DNA of 55,299 nucleotides from Scytonema sp. RU_4_4 (GTDB lineage: Bacteria > Cyanobacteriota > Cyanobacteriia > Cyanobacteriales > Nostocaceae): assembly GCA_012031965.1 (NCBI GenBank), contig JAAUSC010000020.1:1-55299 (forward strand), written 5' to 3'. The first letter of the stretch is position 1, and each line of letters starts with the position of its first letter. Positions 1-9,137 of this stretch are shown here, piece after piece. The notes under the pieces were generated by a model, which ran no database searches, was not told the DNA's origin, and saw only the letters and a list, made by a program, of their open reading frames with translations. The position numbers and the translations under genes were made by a program.

Positions 1-71
1 TCGACCTCTGCTCTGGTGGAGAAATCCCTCAGAGTAAGCCGAGTCGCGGAAAGAGGAAGCCCAAGAAGTGA
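1..71 (+). CDS. C-terminal end of a TnpB-family transposase (partial)
   Basis: The frame that starts at base 3 is open from the window edge to a TGA at 69-71. It encodes a basic tail ending GKRKPKK, which is the usual C-terminus of one group of cyanobacterial TnpB (IS200/IS605 OrfB) proteins. The rest of the gene lies outside the window, so no catalytic residue can be checked. A right-end hairpin follows directly, which supports the identification. A similar tail occurs as a relic on the minus strand at 54237-54262. Confidence 0.75.
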   Translation, partial: DLCSGGEIPQSKPSRGKRKPKK

Positions 72-81
72 TTCTTGGAAT

Positions 82-127
82 CCCCCGCTGTATTCGGTAC
101 TCCGAATCAGCGGTGGGAGGATGTCAA
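82..127 (+). mobile_element. Right-end hairpin of an IS200/IS605-type element
   Basis: CCGCTG (85-90) and ATTCGG (92-97) pair with CCGAAT (102-107) and CAGCGG (108-113) around a TACT loop, with one bulged T. This lies 14 bases after the tnpB stop. Y1-transposase elements carry such subterminal hairpins rather than inverted repeats. The TCAA at 124-127 is a candidate right cleavage site; this is inference by analogy. The element therefore probably ends just before the tkt stop codon at 131. Confidence 0.65.
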
Positions 128-130
128 TAA

Positions 131-2143
131 TTAACCCAACAATTCTTTCGCTTTTGCTAACACATTATCAACACTAAAGCCAAACTTCTCCAGACAGACG
201 CCGCCAGGAGCTGAAGCACCAAAGCGATCGATGCTAACAGTATCGCCTTCAGTGCCCACATACTTGTGCCAGCCGAAACTCGCGCCAGCTTCTACAGACA
301 AACGTTTGGTGACGGCTTTAGGCAGAATAGACTCTTTATAAGCCGCATCCTGTGCATCAAACAGTTCCCACGAGGGTAATGAGACAACACGGACTTTCTT
401 ACCTTCGTTGGTGAGTTTTTCGGCTGCGGTTACGCACAGGCTCAATTCGGAACCAGTACCAATCAGGATTAGTTCAGGTGTACCCTCGCTATCCACCACC
501 GTGTATCCACCTTTTGTCACGCCCTCAATCGATGTACCTGCCAAGTTCGGGACATTTTGACGGGTGAACGCCAATAGGGTAGGAGCGTTTTGCTTTGCCT
601 TCTCAACCGCGACTTTGTAAGCGCCAGAGGTTTCGTTACCGTCTGCGGGGCGAATCACTGTTAGCTTAGGAATGGCTCGCAGGGAAGCTAGAGTTTCAAT
701 CGGTTGGTGCGTTGGACCATCTTCACCTTGTCCAATCGAGTCGTGCGTCATCACCCAAATCACGCCAGCTTGAGACAAGGCGGATAAGCGGATAGCAGCA
801 CGCATGTAGTCTGTGAAGATTAAGAAGGTCGCGCCGTAGGGAATTAATCCAGATTGATGCAATGCTATACCGTTACAGATTGCGCCCATACCGTGTTCCC
901 GCACGCCAAAGTGGATGTTGCGGTTTTGGTATTGTCCTTTCTGAAACTCGCCGAAGCCCTTAATTTCAGTCAGGTTCGAGTGAGTTAGGTCAGCCGAACC
1001 ACCAATCAGCTCAGGTAAAACCGCTGCCAATTTGTTGAGGCTGGTTTCCGAGTGTTTGCGGGTGGCGACTCCTTTGTCTTCGCTCGTGTAGGTAGGTAGT
1101 ACCTTATCCCAACCATCGGGTAGTTTACCGCTAATGTAACGTTCAAATTCAGCCGCCTCTTGGGCATATTTACCTTTGTAGGCGTTAAAGGTTTTGTTCC
1201 ATTGCGCTTCGTAGTTTGCACCGCGCTCAATTGCTTTGCGCCAGTGCTTAAGAGCATCTTCTGGAACGACAAAAGGCTCGTGTTCCCAACCCAAATTTTC
1301 GCGGGTGAGTTTAACTTCGTCGCCACCAAGGGCAGCACCGTGAACTCCAGCGGTGTTTGCTTTGTTGGGCGAACCGTAACCAATGGTGGTTGTTACCTTA
1401 ATGAAAGAAGGCTTATCGGTGACGGCTTTGGCTGCTTCAATTGCTTTGGCAATTCCTTCTAAATCGGTATTGCCATCTTTAACGTGCTGGACGTGCCAAC
1501 CGTAAGCTTCAAAGCGCTTGGAAACATCTTCAGTGAATGCTATATCCGTAGAACCATCAATGGAGATGTGGTTGTCGTCGTACAGAGCGATGAGTTTGCC
1601 TAATCCCAGGTGTCCCGCGTAAGAACAAGCTTCACCAGAAACGCCTTCCATGTTACAGCCATCACCCAAAATCACGTAGGTGTAATGGTCAACAATTTTG
1701 GCATCGGGTTTGTTGAACTTTGCAGCGAGGTGCGCTTCTGCGATCGCCAAACCAACTCCATTGGCAATTCCTTGCCCCAGAGGTCCTGTGGTAACTTCCA
1801 CGCCAGCAGTCATGAAATTTTCGGGGTGTCCGGGGGTCTTGGATTCCCACTGACGGAATTGCTTGATATCTTCAATGCTCACGCTGTCGAAGCCTGTTAG
1901 GTAAAGCAGGGCATACTGCAACATAGAGCCATGACCAGCAGACAGGACAAAGCGATCGCGGTTGAACCACTTGGGATTTTTGGGGTTAAACCGCAGAAAG
2001 CTATCCCACAGCACAAACGCCATTGGCGCTGCGCCCATTGGTAGTCCTGGGTGACCAGACTTTGCCTTTTCTACAGCATCAATTGCCAGAAAGCGAATCG
2101 AATTAATACAAAGTTCTTCGAGGGTTTGGGTTGCAACAGCCAT
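131..2143 (-). CDS. tkt: Transketolase
   Basis: This 670-residue protein has the full length of bacterial transketolase. It transfers two-carbon ketol units between sugar phosphates in the Calvin-Benson cycle and the pentose phosphate pathway, using thiamine diphosphate and Mg2+. The N-terminal part has SGHPGLPMG and the diphosphate-binding [13 protein letters not shown] segment. The middle has the GVREHGMG and [10 protein letters not shown] segments of the pyrimidine domain, and the C-terminal part is the usual transketolase C domain. It lies downstream of acpP and fabF on the same strand, a common order in cyanobacteria, but a 291-base gap means co-transcription is unproven. The 3' end sits a few bases from an IS right end. 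Confidence 0.97.
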   Translation of the reverse strand: MAVATQTLEELCINSIRFLAIDAVEKAKSGHPGLPMGAAPMAFVLWDSFLRFNPKNPKWFNRDRFVLSAGHGSMLQYALLYLTGFDSVSIEDIKQFRQWESKTPGHPENFMTAGVEVTTGPLGQGIANGVGLAIAEAHLAAKFNKPDAKIVDHYTYVILGDGCNMEGVSGEACSYAGHLGLGKLIALYDDNHISIDGSTDIAFTEDVSKRFEAYGWHVQHVKDGNTDLEGIAKAIEAAKAVTDKPSFIKVTTTIGYGSPNKANTAGVHGAALGGDEVKLTRENLGWEHEPFVVPEDALKHWRKAIERGANYEAQWNKTFNAYKGKYAQEAAEFERYISGKLPDGWDKVLPTYTSEDKGVATRKHSETSLNKLAAVLPELIGGSADLTHSNLTEIKGFGEFQKGQYQNRNIHFGVREHGMGAICNGIALHQSGLIPYGATFLIFTDYMRAAIRLSALSQAGVIWVMTHDSIGQGEDGPTHQPIETLASLRAIPKLTVIRPADGNETSGAYKVAVEKAKQNAPTLLAFTRQNVPNLAGTSIEGVTKGGYTVVDSEGTPELILIGTGSELSLCVTAAEKLTNEGKKVRVVSLPSWELFDAQDAAYKESILPKAVTKRLSVEAGASFGWHKYVGTEGDTVSIDRFGASAPGGVCLEKFGFSVDNVLAKAKELLG

Positions 2144-2434
2144 AATAAGATTGTTCTTTACGACAGGTTAGCACTCTTTGAGCATCACCATGGGGGTTGT
2201 TTATAAATCCCCTTTGGTAGTATCCTCATCATCATCCCATTGGTGCTTGTTGACAGACAAGCGGCAGATTTTGGGATTTTTGATTGGATGGGTGGATTCA
2301 TTTTACGAGGGATATCCTCTATTATCGGTTGCTGAATCGACCGAATGATCAAGATTTCTGCCTTACACCCAAATGCAGACAATTGTTGAGTTTTATGCCT
2401 TTAGGTCAAATCCACGCATCTCAAATTTCCAACC

Positions 2435-3685
2435 CTAGACATACTTCCTAAAGGCTAGTGTCACATTATGACCGCCAAAACCAAAAGAATTGGATAGTGC
2501 CACTTCGACTTTTGCTTGGCGGCTGGTGTTGGGGACGTAATCCAAGTCGCACTCAGGATCTGGGTTTTCCAAATTAATTGTTGGTGGAATTCGGTCATTG
2601 GCGATCGCCAGTACTGTCGCTACTGCTTCAATCCCACCAGAACCACCCAACAAATGACCTGTCATTGATTTGGTCGAACTGACGGCTACCTTATAAGCAT
2701 GGTTACCTAAAGCTCTTTTCATAGCAGCAGTTTCCGTCGGATCATTCACTGGGGTACTGGTACCGTGTGCATTTACGTAGCTAATCTGTTCTGGTGTGAG
2801 TTCTGCGTCCTTGAGTGCCAGTTGGATAGCTCTTGCTGCACCTTCGCCTCCGGGTACTGGAGAGGTCATATGGTAAGCGTCGCAAGTCATGCCATAGCCA
2901 ACAATTTCTGCATAAATCTTAACTTTACGACTTAGGGCATGCTGTAACTCTTCTAAAATTAAGATGCCTGCGCCTTCACCCATGACAAATCCGTCACGGT
3001 CTTTGTCAAACGGGCGACTTGCATGAGCGGGGTCATTATTGCGAGTTGAAAGTGTCTTGGCTGAAGCAAATCCAGCCAAAGACAAGGGCGTAATGGCTGC
3101 CTCACACCCTCCACAAATCATTGCTTGGGCATATCCCCCCTGTATCAGGCGAAAAGCTTCCCCTATGGCATTTGAGCCAGCAGCACAGGCTGTTACCGAG
3201 CAGGAATTTGGTCCTTTAGCACCAGTGTGAATTGCTGTCAATCCGGCTGCCATATTGGCTATCATCATCGGTATCATGAATGGACTACAGCGGTCTGGAC
3301 CACGATTCAGGTAAACTGTTTGCTGGTCTTCTAAGACTTTAATGCCACCAACGCCAGAACCAATAATGACGCCAATTTGTTCTGCATTCAGGTCGTTGAT
3401 AACTAACTGCGCGTCCGCTAGAGCCTGAATTGCCGCACAAACGCCAAATTGAGCAAATCGATCCATGCGTTTGGCTTCTTTACGATCCATATATTTATGT
3501 GGATCGAAGTTTTTTACCTCACCAGCAATGCGACAATGATGACGAGACGCATCAAACAAGGTGATCTCACTAATGCCATTGCGTCCGCTGATCAATCCTT
3601 CCCAATATTCGGCTGGTGTATTACCAATCGGTGTAATCGCGCCAACACCAGTGACAACAACGCGTTTACGTATAAAATCAGTCAT
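2435..3685 (-). CDS. fabF: 3-oxoacyl-[ACP] synthase II (KAS II)
   Basis: The protein is 416 residues, as expected for FabF, which condenses malonyl-ACP with acyl-ACP in type II fatty-acid elongation. The catalytic Cys167 lies in TACAAG. The two catalytic histidines are His307 in NAHGTSTPVND and His344 in TGHLLGGSGG. The N-terminus RKRVVVTGVGAITPIG is typical. It follows acpP on the same strand after about 150 bases, the conserved acpP-fabF pair, so the two probably share a promoter. Confidence 0.98.
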   Translation of the reverse strand: MTDFIRKRVVVTGVGAITPIGNTPAEYWEGLISGRNGISEITLFDASRHHCRIAGEVKNFDPHKYMDRKEAKRMDRFAQFGVCAAIQALADAQLVINDLNAEQIGVIIGSGVGGIKVLEDQQTVYLNRGPDRCSPFMIPMMIANMAAGLTAIHTGAKGPNSCSVTACAAGSNAIGEAFRLIQGGYAQAMICGGCEAAITPLSLAGFASAKTLSTRNNDPAHASRPFDKDRDGFVMGEGAGILILEELQHALSRKVKIYAEIVGYGMTCDAYHMTSPVPGGEGAARAIQLALKDAELTPEQISYVNAHGTSTPVNDPTETAAMKRALGNHAYKVAVSSTKSMTGHLLGGSGGIEAVATVLAIANDRIPPTINLENPDPECDLDYVPNTSRQAKVEVALSNSFGFGGHNVTLAFRKYV

Positions 3686-3720
3686 GTCGATAGTTATGAT
3701 GGCTCTTGATGCAGGCAGTT

Positions 3721-3824
3721 GTGGGAGGAGGGGAGTAGGGGGGAGATTGGGAGGTAGGAGAAGATTGGGAGGTAGGGGGAGAAAAGACTTCCTCCACTCC
3801 CCCTACTTCCTCCACTCCCCCTAC
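3721..3824. repeat. G-rich tract and C-rich direct repeat between acpP and fabF
   Basis: The plus strand is purine-rich and G-rich at 3721-3785, then has two exact copies of TTCCTCCACTCCCCCTAC at 3789-3806 and 3807-3824. GTAGGGGGAG near 3772-3781 can pair with either CTCCCCCTAC copy, giving two alternative hairpins in the acpP-fabF transcript. It could modulate the ratio of acpP to fabF expression, which is inference only. Confidence 0.6.
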
Positions 3825-3833
3825 TCCGATACC

Positions 3834-4088
3834 CTATTGGGCGGATGCGGTAACTTTATTGTTAATGAATTCCACAGCCTCTTGAACTGTTGTAATTTTT
3901 TCGGCGGCTTCATCAGGAATTTCGATGTCAAACTCTTCTTCCAAAGCCATAACAAGTTCAACGGTATCAAGGGAGTCAGCGTTTAAATCATTGGCAAAAT
4001 GAGATTGTGGTGTGACATTTGCAGCATCAACGCTGAGTTGATCAACAACAATTTCTTTGACCTTTTCAAAAATTTCCGCTTCGCTCAT
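3834..4088 (-). CDS. acpP: Acyl carrier protein
   Basis: This 84-residue acidic protein carries growing acyl chains in fatty-acid synthesis. The DSL motif has Ser39 as the 4'-phosphopantetheine attachment site, within [18 protein letters not shown]. Helix III ([16 protein letters not shown]) is typical. It is the first gene of the acpP-fabF pair. Confidence 0.98.
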   Translation of the reverse strand: MSEAEIFEKVKEIVVDQLSVDAANVTPQSHFANDLNADSLDTVELVMALEEEFDIEIPDEAAEKITTVQEAVEFINNKVTASAQ

Positions 4089-4426
4089 GGGTAAAAGTCC
4101 TCAACCAGTTGCTATAATCCGCTGTTTATGGGGGATATCTTTTTGGGCATATTTATCTTATCGGAAAGCGCGAGCACCCGTATACTGTCAAGGGATTTTC
4201 TTTGCTGAAAATCTATACCTCGTTCGATTCTATTGCTAGAAGGGGACAACCACTCAAAAAGCGATTGGACAGCATGGGGTGCTACATAGTCGCTTAGACT
4301 GTATAAACGATTCTGTTTAATAATTCTTATTAGATTTTTCTATGGATGTGCATTTTCCAGTATCGACAACTTTGCCACCAATATTAACGAGTGATGATAG
4401 AACAGTTATTGACTAACTAGAATACT
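4089..4426. promoter_or_regulatory. Divergent intergenic region of acpP and the HdrB-like gene
   Basis: This 338-base stretch has no convincing gene. It must hold the acpP promoter on the minus strand and the promoter of the next gene on the plus strand. No clear operator, terminator or repeat was recognised. Confidence 0.4.
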
Positions 4427-5335
4427 ATGCTAACCCATACATTGAAATACGCGTATTTTCCAGGTTGTGTTGCTCAAGGAGCTTGTCGGGAGCTTCACCA
4501 ATCAACTGTCGCCTTAACTCAAGCACTGGGCATTGAACTTGTTGAACTCAAAAAAGCTGCTTGCTGTGGTTCCGGGACGTTTAAAGAAGATTCCCAAATG
4601 TTGGAAGATACGGTTAATGCACGGAACATTGCCCTGGCAGAAGAGTTGAATCTACCACTGCTAACCCATTGCAGCACATGTCAAGGTGTTATTGGTCATG
4701 TTGACGAATACCTAAAAGAATGCCAAAAAACAAATCCAGCATACGTTGAACAGGTGAACAGCTTGCTGCAAAAAGAAAGCTGTGTACCTTATCGAGGAAC
4801 GACACAGGTCAAACATCTCCTTTATGCCTTAGTAACCGACTACGGTTTAGAAGAAATTCAAAAACGTGTTAGCCGTAAGTTAACTGGATTAAAATGTGCA
4901 GCTTTTTATGGCTGCTATCTTCTGCGTGCGCAAAAGTCCATGCCCTATGATGACCCCTTCCGACCAGAGGCGATGGAAAATGTTTTTCGTACCGTAGGAG
5001 CAGAGCCTATTTATTACAGAGGTCGTACGCAATGTTGCGGTTGGCCTCTTTCTAGCTATGCCACAACTCAATCTTTTAAAATGGCAGGGATGCATATTCA
5101 AGAAGCCATAGACGCTGGTGCTGATTGTATAGTGACACCTTGTCCTCTTTGTCACCTTAATCTAGATTCTCGTCAAAGGGAGGTGGAAAAGGTCATTGGA
5201 CGGAAACTTGGTTTACCAATACTGCATTTACCCCAGTTAATTGCTTTAGCAGTTGGTGTTAGTCCAAAGACACTCGGTTTAGAACGACATATTGTCTCCA
5301 CCAAACCAGTTTTGAAAAAATTGGGATTCTCTTGA
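4427..5335 (+). CDS. HdrB-like CCG-domain iron-sulfur protein
   Basis: The 302-residue protein has two cysteine-rich CCG-type domains. The first contains YFPGCVAQGACREL and KAACCGSGTF. The second contains FYGCYLLR, RTQCCGWPL and CPLCHLNLDSRQ. These domains bind an unusual [4Fe-4S] cluster in subunit B of heterodisulfide reductase and the C subunit of archaeal-type succinate:quinone reductase. Cyanobacterial members are often annotated as heterodisulfide reductase subunit B or SdhC-like; their electron partners are not settled. No hydrophobic segment is evident, so it is probably soluble or peripheral. No partner gene adjoins it. Confidence 0.85.
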   Translation: MLTHTLKYAYFPGCVAQGACRELHQSTVALTQALGIELVELKKAACCGSGTFKEDSQMLEDTVNARNIALAEELNLPLLTHCSTCQGVIGHVDEYLKECQKTNPAYVEQVNSLLQKESCVPYRGTTQVKHLLYALVTDYGLEEIQKRVSRKLTGLKCAAFYGCYLLRAQKSMPYDDPFRPEAMENVFRTVGAEPIYYRGRTQCCGWPLSSYATTQSFKMAGMHIQEAIDAGADCIVTPCPLCHLNLDSRQREVEKVIGRKLGLPILHLPQLIALAVGVSPKTLGLERHIVSTKPVLKKLGFS

Positions 5336-5355
5336 TATCTCCCTCGGTTAGAAAC

Positions 5356-6042
5356 CTAACCATTACCCATATCTGCTCCAGGGACGCGATCGCTCCCGAC
5401 GATCAAATCAATCAAGCCATTGATAAAGCGATCGCGTTCCATGGGTAAAATATCTCGACCGTGCAGAATCTCCTGAAGAATGATGTAATGCACAATGCTA
5501 CCGTGAAAACATCTTGCCAGCACCTCTGGATCGCCTACTTTAACATCAGGATGATTGGCAAATAGATAACTCAGTTCTTCCAGCATCGGTTTTTCACCAT
5601 TTCGCACAAAAGTCTGCGCTAGCGCCGGAAACCGCCCAGACTCTCCAACAATTAAGCGAATGAGGGTAAACAGAGGTTGTTTACCAGAGAGTTTGTCCAG
5701 CGAGACTGTCGCTATTTGCTTGAGGCTGTCGCGCAACGGTAACTGGAGAAGCTGATCATTTTCTAACAATCTGCTCTTGCGATCGCCTTGGGTCATCTGC
5801 TGAATTAGGGCAGCAAACAGACCTGCTTTATCTCGAAAATAGCTGTAGAGGGTGGGTTTAGAGACTCCAGCAGCAACGGCAATCCGATCCATACTGGCAG
5901 CCGCATAGCCGCATTTTATGAACTCTTGCATTGCCCCTGTCAAGATCACTCCAGCCTTATCAACCTCTTTGTGTTTCGGTAGTTTTTGGGGTTTATCACT
6001 TCCATCTGTTAAATCACTCATTGCACAAAAAATACATCCCAC
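5356..6042 (-). CDS. TetR/AcrR-family transcriptional regulator
   Basis: This 228-residue protein has an N-terminal TetR helix-turn-helix (about residues 28-75), including MDRIAVAAGVSKPTLYSYF and then DKAGLFAALI. The C-terminal helical domain is probably a ligand-binding and dimer domain. The first Met gives MGCIFCAMSD; Met8 is an alternative start. It is divergent from a DUF2141 / DevB / DevC / DevA-like export cluster, and a large nested palindrome lies in the shared spacer. It is therefore probably the local repressor of that cluster and of itself. Confidence 0.92.
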   Translation of the reverse strand: MGCIFCAMSDLTDGSDKPQKLPKHKEVDKAGVILTGAMQEFIKCGYAAASMDRIAVAAGVSKPTLYSYFRDKAGLFAALIQQMTQGDRKSRLLENDQLLQLPLRDSLKQIATVSLDKLSGKQPLFTLIRLIVGESGRFPALAQTFVRNGEKPMLEELSYLFANHPDVKVGDPEVLARCFHGSIVHYIILQEILHGRDILPMERDRFINGLIDLIVGSDRVPGADMGNG

Positions 6043-6086
6043 AACAGTTAGTTGTCAGGCATTGACACTTTTTATTTATTTTACTA

Positions 6087-6137
6087 CACTGCTTAGTGAG
6101 CTTTACTAAACGGTTTAGTAAACTTCGCTAAGCAGTG
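6087..6137. promoter_or_regulatory. Nested palindromic operator, probable TetR site
   Basis: Inner arms TTTACTAAAC (6102-6111) and GTTTAGTAAA (6113-6122) are perfect inverted repeats. Outer arms CACTGCTTAG (6087-6096) and CTAAGCAGTG (6128-6137) are also perfect. Both pairs are centred exactly on base 6112, and the half-site TTAGT recurs in each. The site lies about 45 bases upstream of the tetR start and about 80 bases before the DUF2141 start. This fits binding by one or two TetR dimers; binding itself is inferred. Confidence 0.8.
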
Positions 6138-6217
6138 AATTTTTTGCTATTTAGGGAGTTCATCGCTTAGAACGCAACGGTGAACCGAGCCTTAAAAATC
6201 CAAGAGGAGATTTGAAC

Positions 6218-6676
6218 ATGAACAGAATTCACACCAGAATGTGGATGCGTCCACTACTGATAGGTTTTGTTGTGAGTCTAACTAGCCCGTCATTCTCAGC
6301 AGAGCAATCCTCAGTCACAGTCAACCTGAGTGGACTGCGTTCTCAAAAAGGAAACATCGTAGTTTGCCTTTGGAGACAACAAAACAAGGATTTTCCAATA
6401 TGTTCCAATAAAGCATCCTTTCAGCACGTCACAGCAAAGGCAACTGCCTCAACCATAGAAGTGCAGTTTCAAAATGTTCCATCTGGAGATTATGCGATTT
6501 CGGCATTCCACGACGAGAACCAAAACGGCAAGATTGATAAAGGTTTCATGGGAAGACCCAAGGAAGGAATTGGATTCTCCAACATGACTAAGGAACGAGG
6601 ACGACCATCCTTTGATAAGGCGAAATTTACATTGAATGGCGAAAAGACAATTTCCCTTGCATTAATGTACTTCTGA
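6218..6676 (+). CDS. Exported DUF2141-family protein
   Basis: I start this at ATG 6218 because AGGAGA at 6204-6209 sits about eight bases upstream; the in-frame TTG at 6212 is too close to it. The 152-residue product has a signal peptide ending near FSA and then a beta-rich domain. That domain includes GNIVVCLW, FQNVPSGDYAISAFHDENQNGKID and a GRPKEGIGFSN segment typical of DUF2141. The function of this family is unknown. It is the first gene of the cluster controlled from the 6112 palindrome and ends two bases before the DevB-like gene. Confidence 0.8.
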   Translation: MNRIHTRMWMRPLLIGFVVSLTSPSFSAEQSSVTVNLSGLRSQKGNIVVCLWRQQNKDFPICSNKASFQHVTAKATASTIEVQFQNVPSGDYAISAFHDENQNGKIDKGFMGRPKEGIGFSNMTKERGRPSFDKAKFTLNGEKTISLALMYF

Positions 6677-6678
6677 AG

Positions 6679-7881
6679 ATGAGTCCCTGGGATGTGTTCA
6701 TTAAATCTATTTCACGACAGCGGGTAGGGTTGGCGAAGCCTGCTCTTTGGGCAATCATCGGAGCTCTGTTTTTGAGCATGGGTAGCGCAATCGCCTACTG
6801 GCAAATGCGATCGCCCTCTACCCAAGCCAATCCTTCAGCAACGATGACGGCACCTATGATTAAAACAGTGACGGCCTTGGGATGGTTAGAACCAGACGAA
6901 GAAGTGATTCATCTCAAAGCCCCAACTTCTAGTCAGGAGAGTCGAATTGATCAACTGCTGGTCAAGGTGGGCGATCGCGTCCAAAAAGGTCAGGTCATTG
7001 CCATTTTGGATAGCCGCGATCGCTTGCAAGCCAGTTTTTATCAAGCACAGAAGGATGTACAGGTCGCACGAACAAAACTGGTGCAGGTGAAAGCAGGCGC
7101 GAAGGAGGGAGAAATTGCAACTCAACAAGCTGAGATTGCGCGTTTGAAAGCCGACCGACAGGCAAGTATTGCAGCGCAACAAGCGACCGTAGAACGATTG
7201 CAATCAGAAGTTCAGAATGCAGAGGTGGAATATCAACGCTATGAAATGCTGTATCAACAGGGAGCAGTTTCTGCCTCACAACACGACAGCAAAAAATTGA
7301 CGCTGCAAACGGCGCAACGTAACCTCAAGCAAGTTCAAGCGGAACTGACGCGGCTTCAGTCTACCCGTTCTCCAGAGCTTGATAAGGCACAAGCCACCCT
7401 GGAGAAAATTCGGGAGGTGCGTCCGGTCGATGTTGCCGTCTCGCAAGCAGAATTGGAACAGGCGATCGCTGCTGCAACGCAGGCAAAAGCTTCTCTGGAG
7501 CAAGCTTATGTCCGTTCGCCTCAAGATGGAGTCGTGATGGATATTCATACTCGCGCTGGAGAAGTCATTTCTGAGGATGGCATTGTTGAGATTGGTCAAA
7601 CAAATCAGATGATGGCGATCGCACAAGTCTACGAAAGTGACATTCGCAACATACATCCGGGGCAAACCGCACGTATTAGCAGTAACGCATTGCCGAGTAA
7701 ACTACAAGGAACCGTCGCATGGATTGATCAAAAAGTGCGGCAGCAGACTGTGATTAACACCGATCCCAGTCAAAACATTGATGCCAAAATCATCGAAGTG
7801 CATATCCGTTTAGATCCAGCCTCCAGCCAGAAAGCAGCAAAATTTACAAATTTGCAAGTTGAGGTACAGATTGAACGATGA
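6679..7881 (+). CDS. DevB-like membrane fusion protein of an ABC exporter
   Basis: The 400-residue protein has one N-terminal membrane helix (about 24-43), a lipoyl/barrel segment with VKVGDRVQKGQVIAILDS, a long coiled coil (about 125-270) and a return barrel segment with RSPQDGVVMDIHTRAGE. This is the HlyD/DevB architecture. DevB proteins link an inner-membrane MacB/DevC-type permease to TolC; in Anabaena, DevBCA exports heterocyst glycolipids. This copy lies in a TetR-controlled cluster and is more likely a paralogous exporter of unknown cargo. Its stop overlaps the start of the next gene by four bases. Confidence 0.9.
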   Translation: MSPWDVFIKSISRQRVGLAKPALWAIIGALFLSMGSAIAYWQMRSPSTQANPSATMTAPMIKTVTALGWLEPDEEVIHLKAPTSSQESRIDQLLVKVGDRVQKGQVIAILDSRDRLQASFYQAQKDVQVARTKLVQVKAGAKEGEIATQQAEIARLKADRQASIAAQQATVERLQSEVQNAEVEYQRYEMLYQQGAVSASQHDSKKLTLQTAQRNLKQVQAELTRLQSTRSPELDKAQATLEKIREVRPVDVAVSQAELEQAIAAATQAKASLEQAYVRSPQDGVVMDIHTRAGEVISEDGIVEIGQTNQMMAIAQVYESDIRNIHPGQTARISSNALPSKLQGTVAWIDQKVRQQTVINTDPSQNIDAKIIEVHIRLDPASSQKAAKFTNLQVEVQIER

Positions 7882-9137
7882 AAAATTGGCTTTATCCCTT
7901 ACGCCGCCGCACTCCCCTCGGTTGGTTACAGTTAAGCCGCCACAAAGGACGCTTACTGGTGGCTCTAGCAGGTGTCGCCTTTGCCGATGTGCTGATGTTC
8001 ATGCAGCTTGGTTTTCAAGAATCACTCTACGAAAGCAACACCAAAATTCGCGGCACCCTCGATACCGATATTATTTTAGTCAGTCCTAAAGCCAAGAACA
8101 CGCAGAATGTATCGACGTTTTCACGGCGGCGACTCTACCAGGCAAGAGATATTCCGGGTGTTGCTTCTGCGCGGGCGCTTTACTCCGGTAACATGACCTG
8201 GAAAAATCCAGCAACTCGACAGGATGCAACATTGCAAATTATGGGATTTGATCCAGATTATCCTGCATTTAAGGTTCCAGAAATGAACCAACAGTTGGAC
8301 AAGATCAGACTACCGGATGTGGTGTTATTCGATCGCACTGCCAGAGGCAAGTACCAAAACACGATCGCCCGAATTAACCAGGGGCAGCGAGTTGCCACCG
8401 AAGCGGAAGGTCGTACCATTACAGTGCGAGGATTGTTCTCATTAGGCGCTTCTTTTGGAACGGACGGCTTACTAGTCACCAGTGATCAAAATTTTCTGAT
8501 GCTGTTCCCTCGACGGGATGCGGGCAGCGTTAGTCTAGGATTGATTGATTTGCAACCGGGCTATGACCCACAACAGGTCGTGCAGCAGTTGAGACAGCAT
8601 CTCCCCAATGATGTGAAAGCGATGACAATCGCCGAGTTTATCGAAGATGAACAGAAATTCTGGCGCACTGAAAGCCCAATCGGCTTTATTTTTACCATTG
8701 GAGCATCGATGGCGTTTGTGATTGGCGTTGTGATTGTTTATCAAGTCCTTTCAAACGATGTGAATGCTCATCTTCAGGAATACGCCACCTTTAAGGCAAT
8801 GGGTTATCGCCACAGCTATTTGTTAGGCGTTGTGCTTGAGGAAACCATTATTCTGGCATTTCTGGGATTTGTTCCAGGGTTAATTCTCCCAATAGGAGTG
8901 TACTATGTGTCAGCAAAAGCAACTGCACTCCCCATTCACATGACGATTTCTCGTGCAGTAACTGTTCTGATTTTGACCATCATCATGTGTCTTGTATCTG
9001 GTGCGATCGCACTCGCAAACTGCAATCTGCTGACCCTGCTGATATGTTTTAAGGTTACTGACGATACTCTGCTAGACCATCTTTTCATCACTTCATTGAA
9101 ACCAATATGTCTTATTTTTCAGATCGATCATTTCTGA
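7878..9137 (+). CDS. DevC-like ABC exporter permease, C-terminus frameshifted
   Basis: The protein resembles DevC/FtsX-type permeases of about 385-390 residues. It has an N-terminal membrane helix after LGWLQLSRHKGRLLVALAG, a large periplasmic domain, and three more membrane helices between about 270 and 378. After codon 379 (CTC 9012-9014) the sequence departs from the family. The +2 frame from 9014 reads RKLQSADPADMF and stops at 9050-9052, which is the normal DevC ending. One base therefore seems to be missing near 9012-9014, and the open frame instead adds 40 unrelated residues and runs into the next gene. It could be a real mutation or a sequence error. Confidence 0.88.
   Translation: MKNWLYPLRRRTPLGWLQLSRHKGRLLVALAGVAFADVLMFMQLGFQESLYESNTKIRGTLDTDIILVSPKAKNTQNVSTFSRRRLYQARDIPGVASARALYSGNMTWKNPATRQDATLQIMGFDPDYPAFKVPEMNQQLDKIRLPDVVLFDRTARGKYQNTIARINQGQRVATEAEGRTITVRGLFSLGASFGTDGLLVTSDQNFLMLFPRRDAGSVSLGLIDLQPGYDPQQVVQQLRQHLPNDVKAMTIAEFIEDEQKFWRTESPIGFIFTIGASMAFVIGVVIVYQVLSNDVNAHLQEYATFKAMGYRHSYLLGVVLEETIILAFLGFVPGLILPIGVYYVSAKATALPIHMTISRAVTVLILTIIMCLVSGAIALANCNLLTLLICFKVTDDTLLDHLFITSLKPICLIFQIDHF

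Noticed and set aside
2185-2382. 65-codon frame between fabF and tkt
   Set aside because: No ribosome-binding site, no recognised family and basic low-complexity composition; probably chance.
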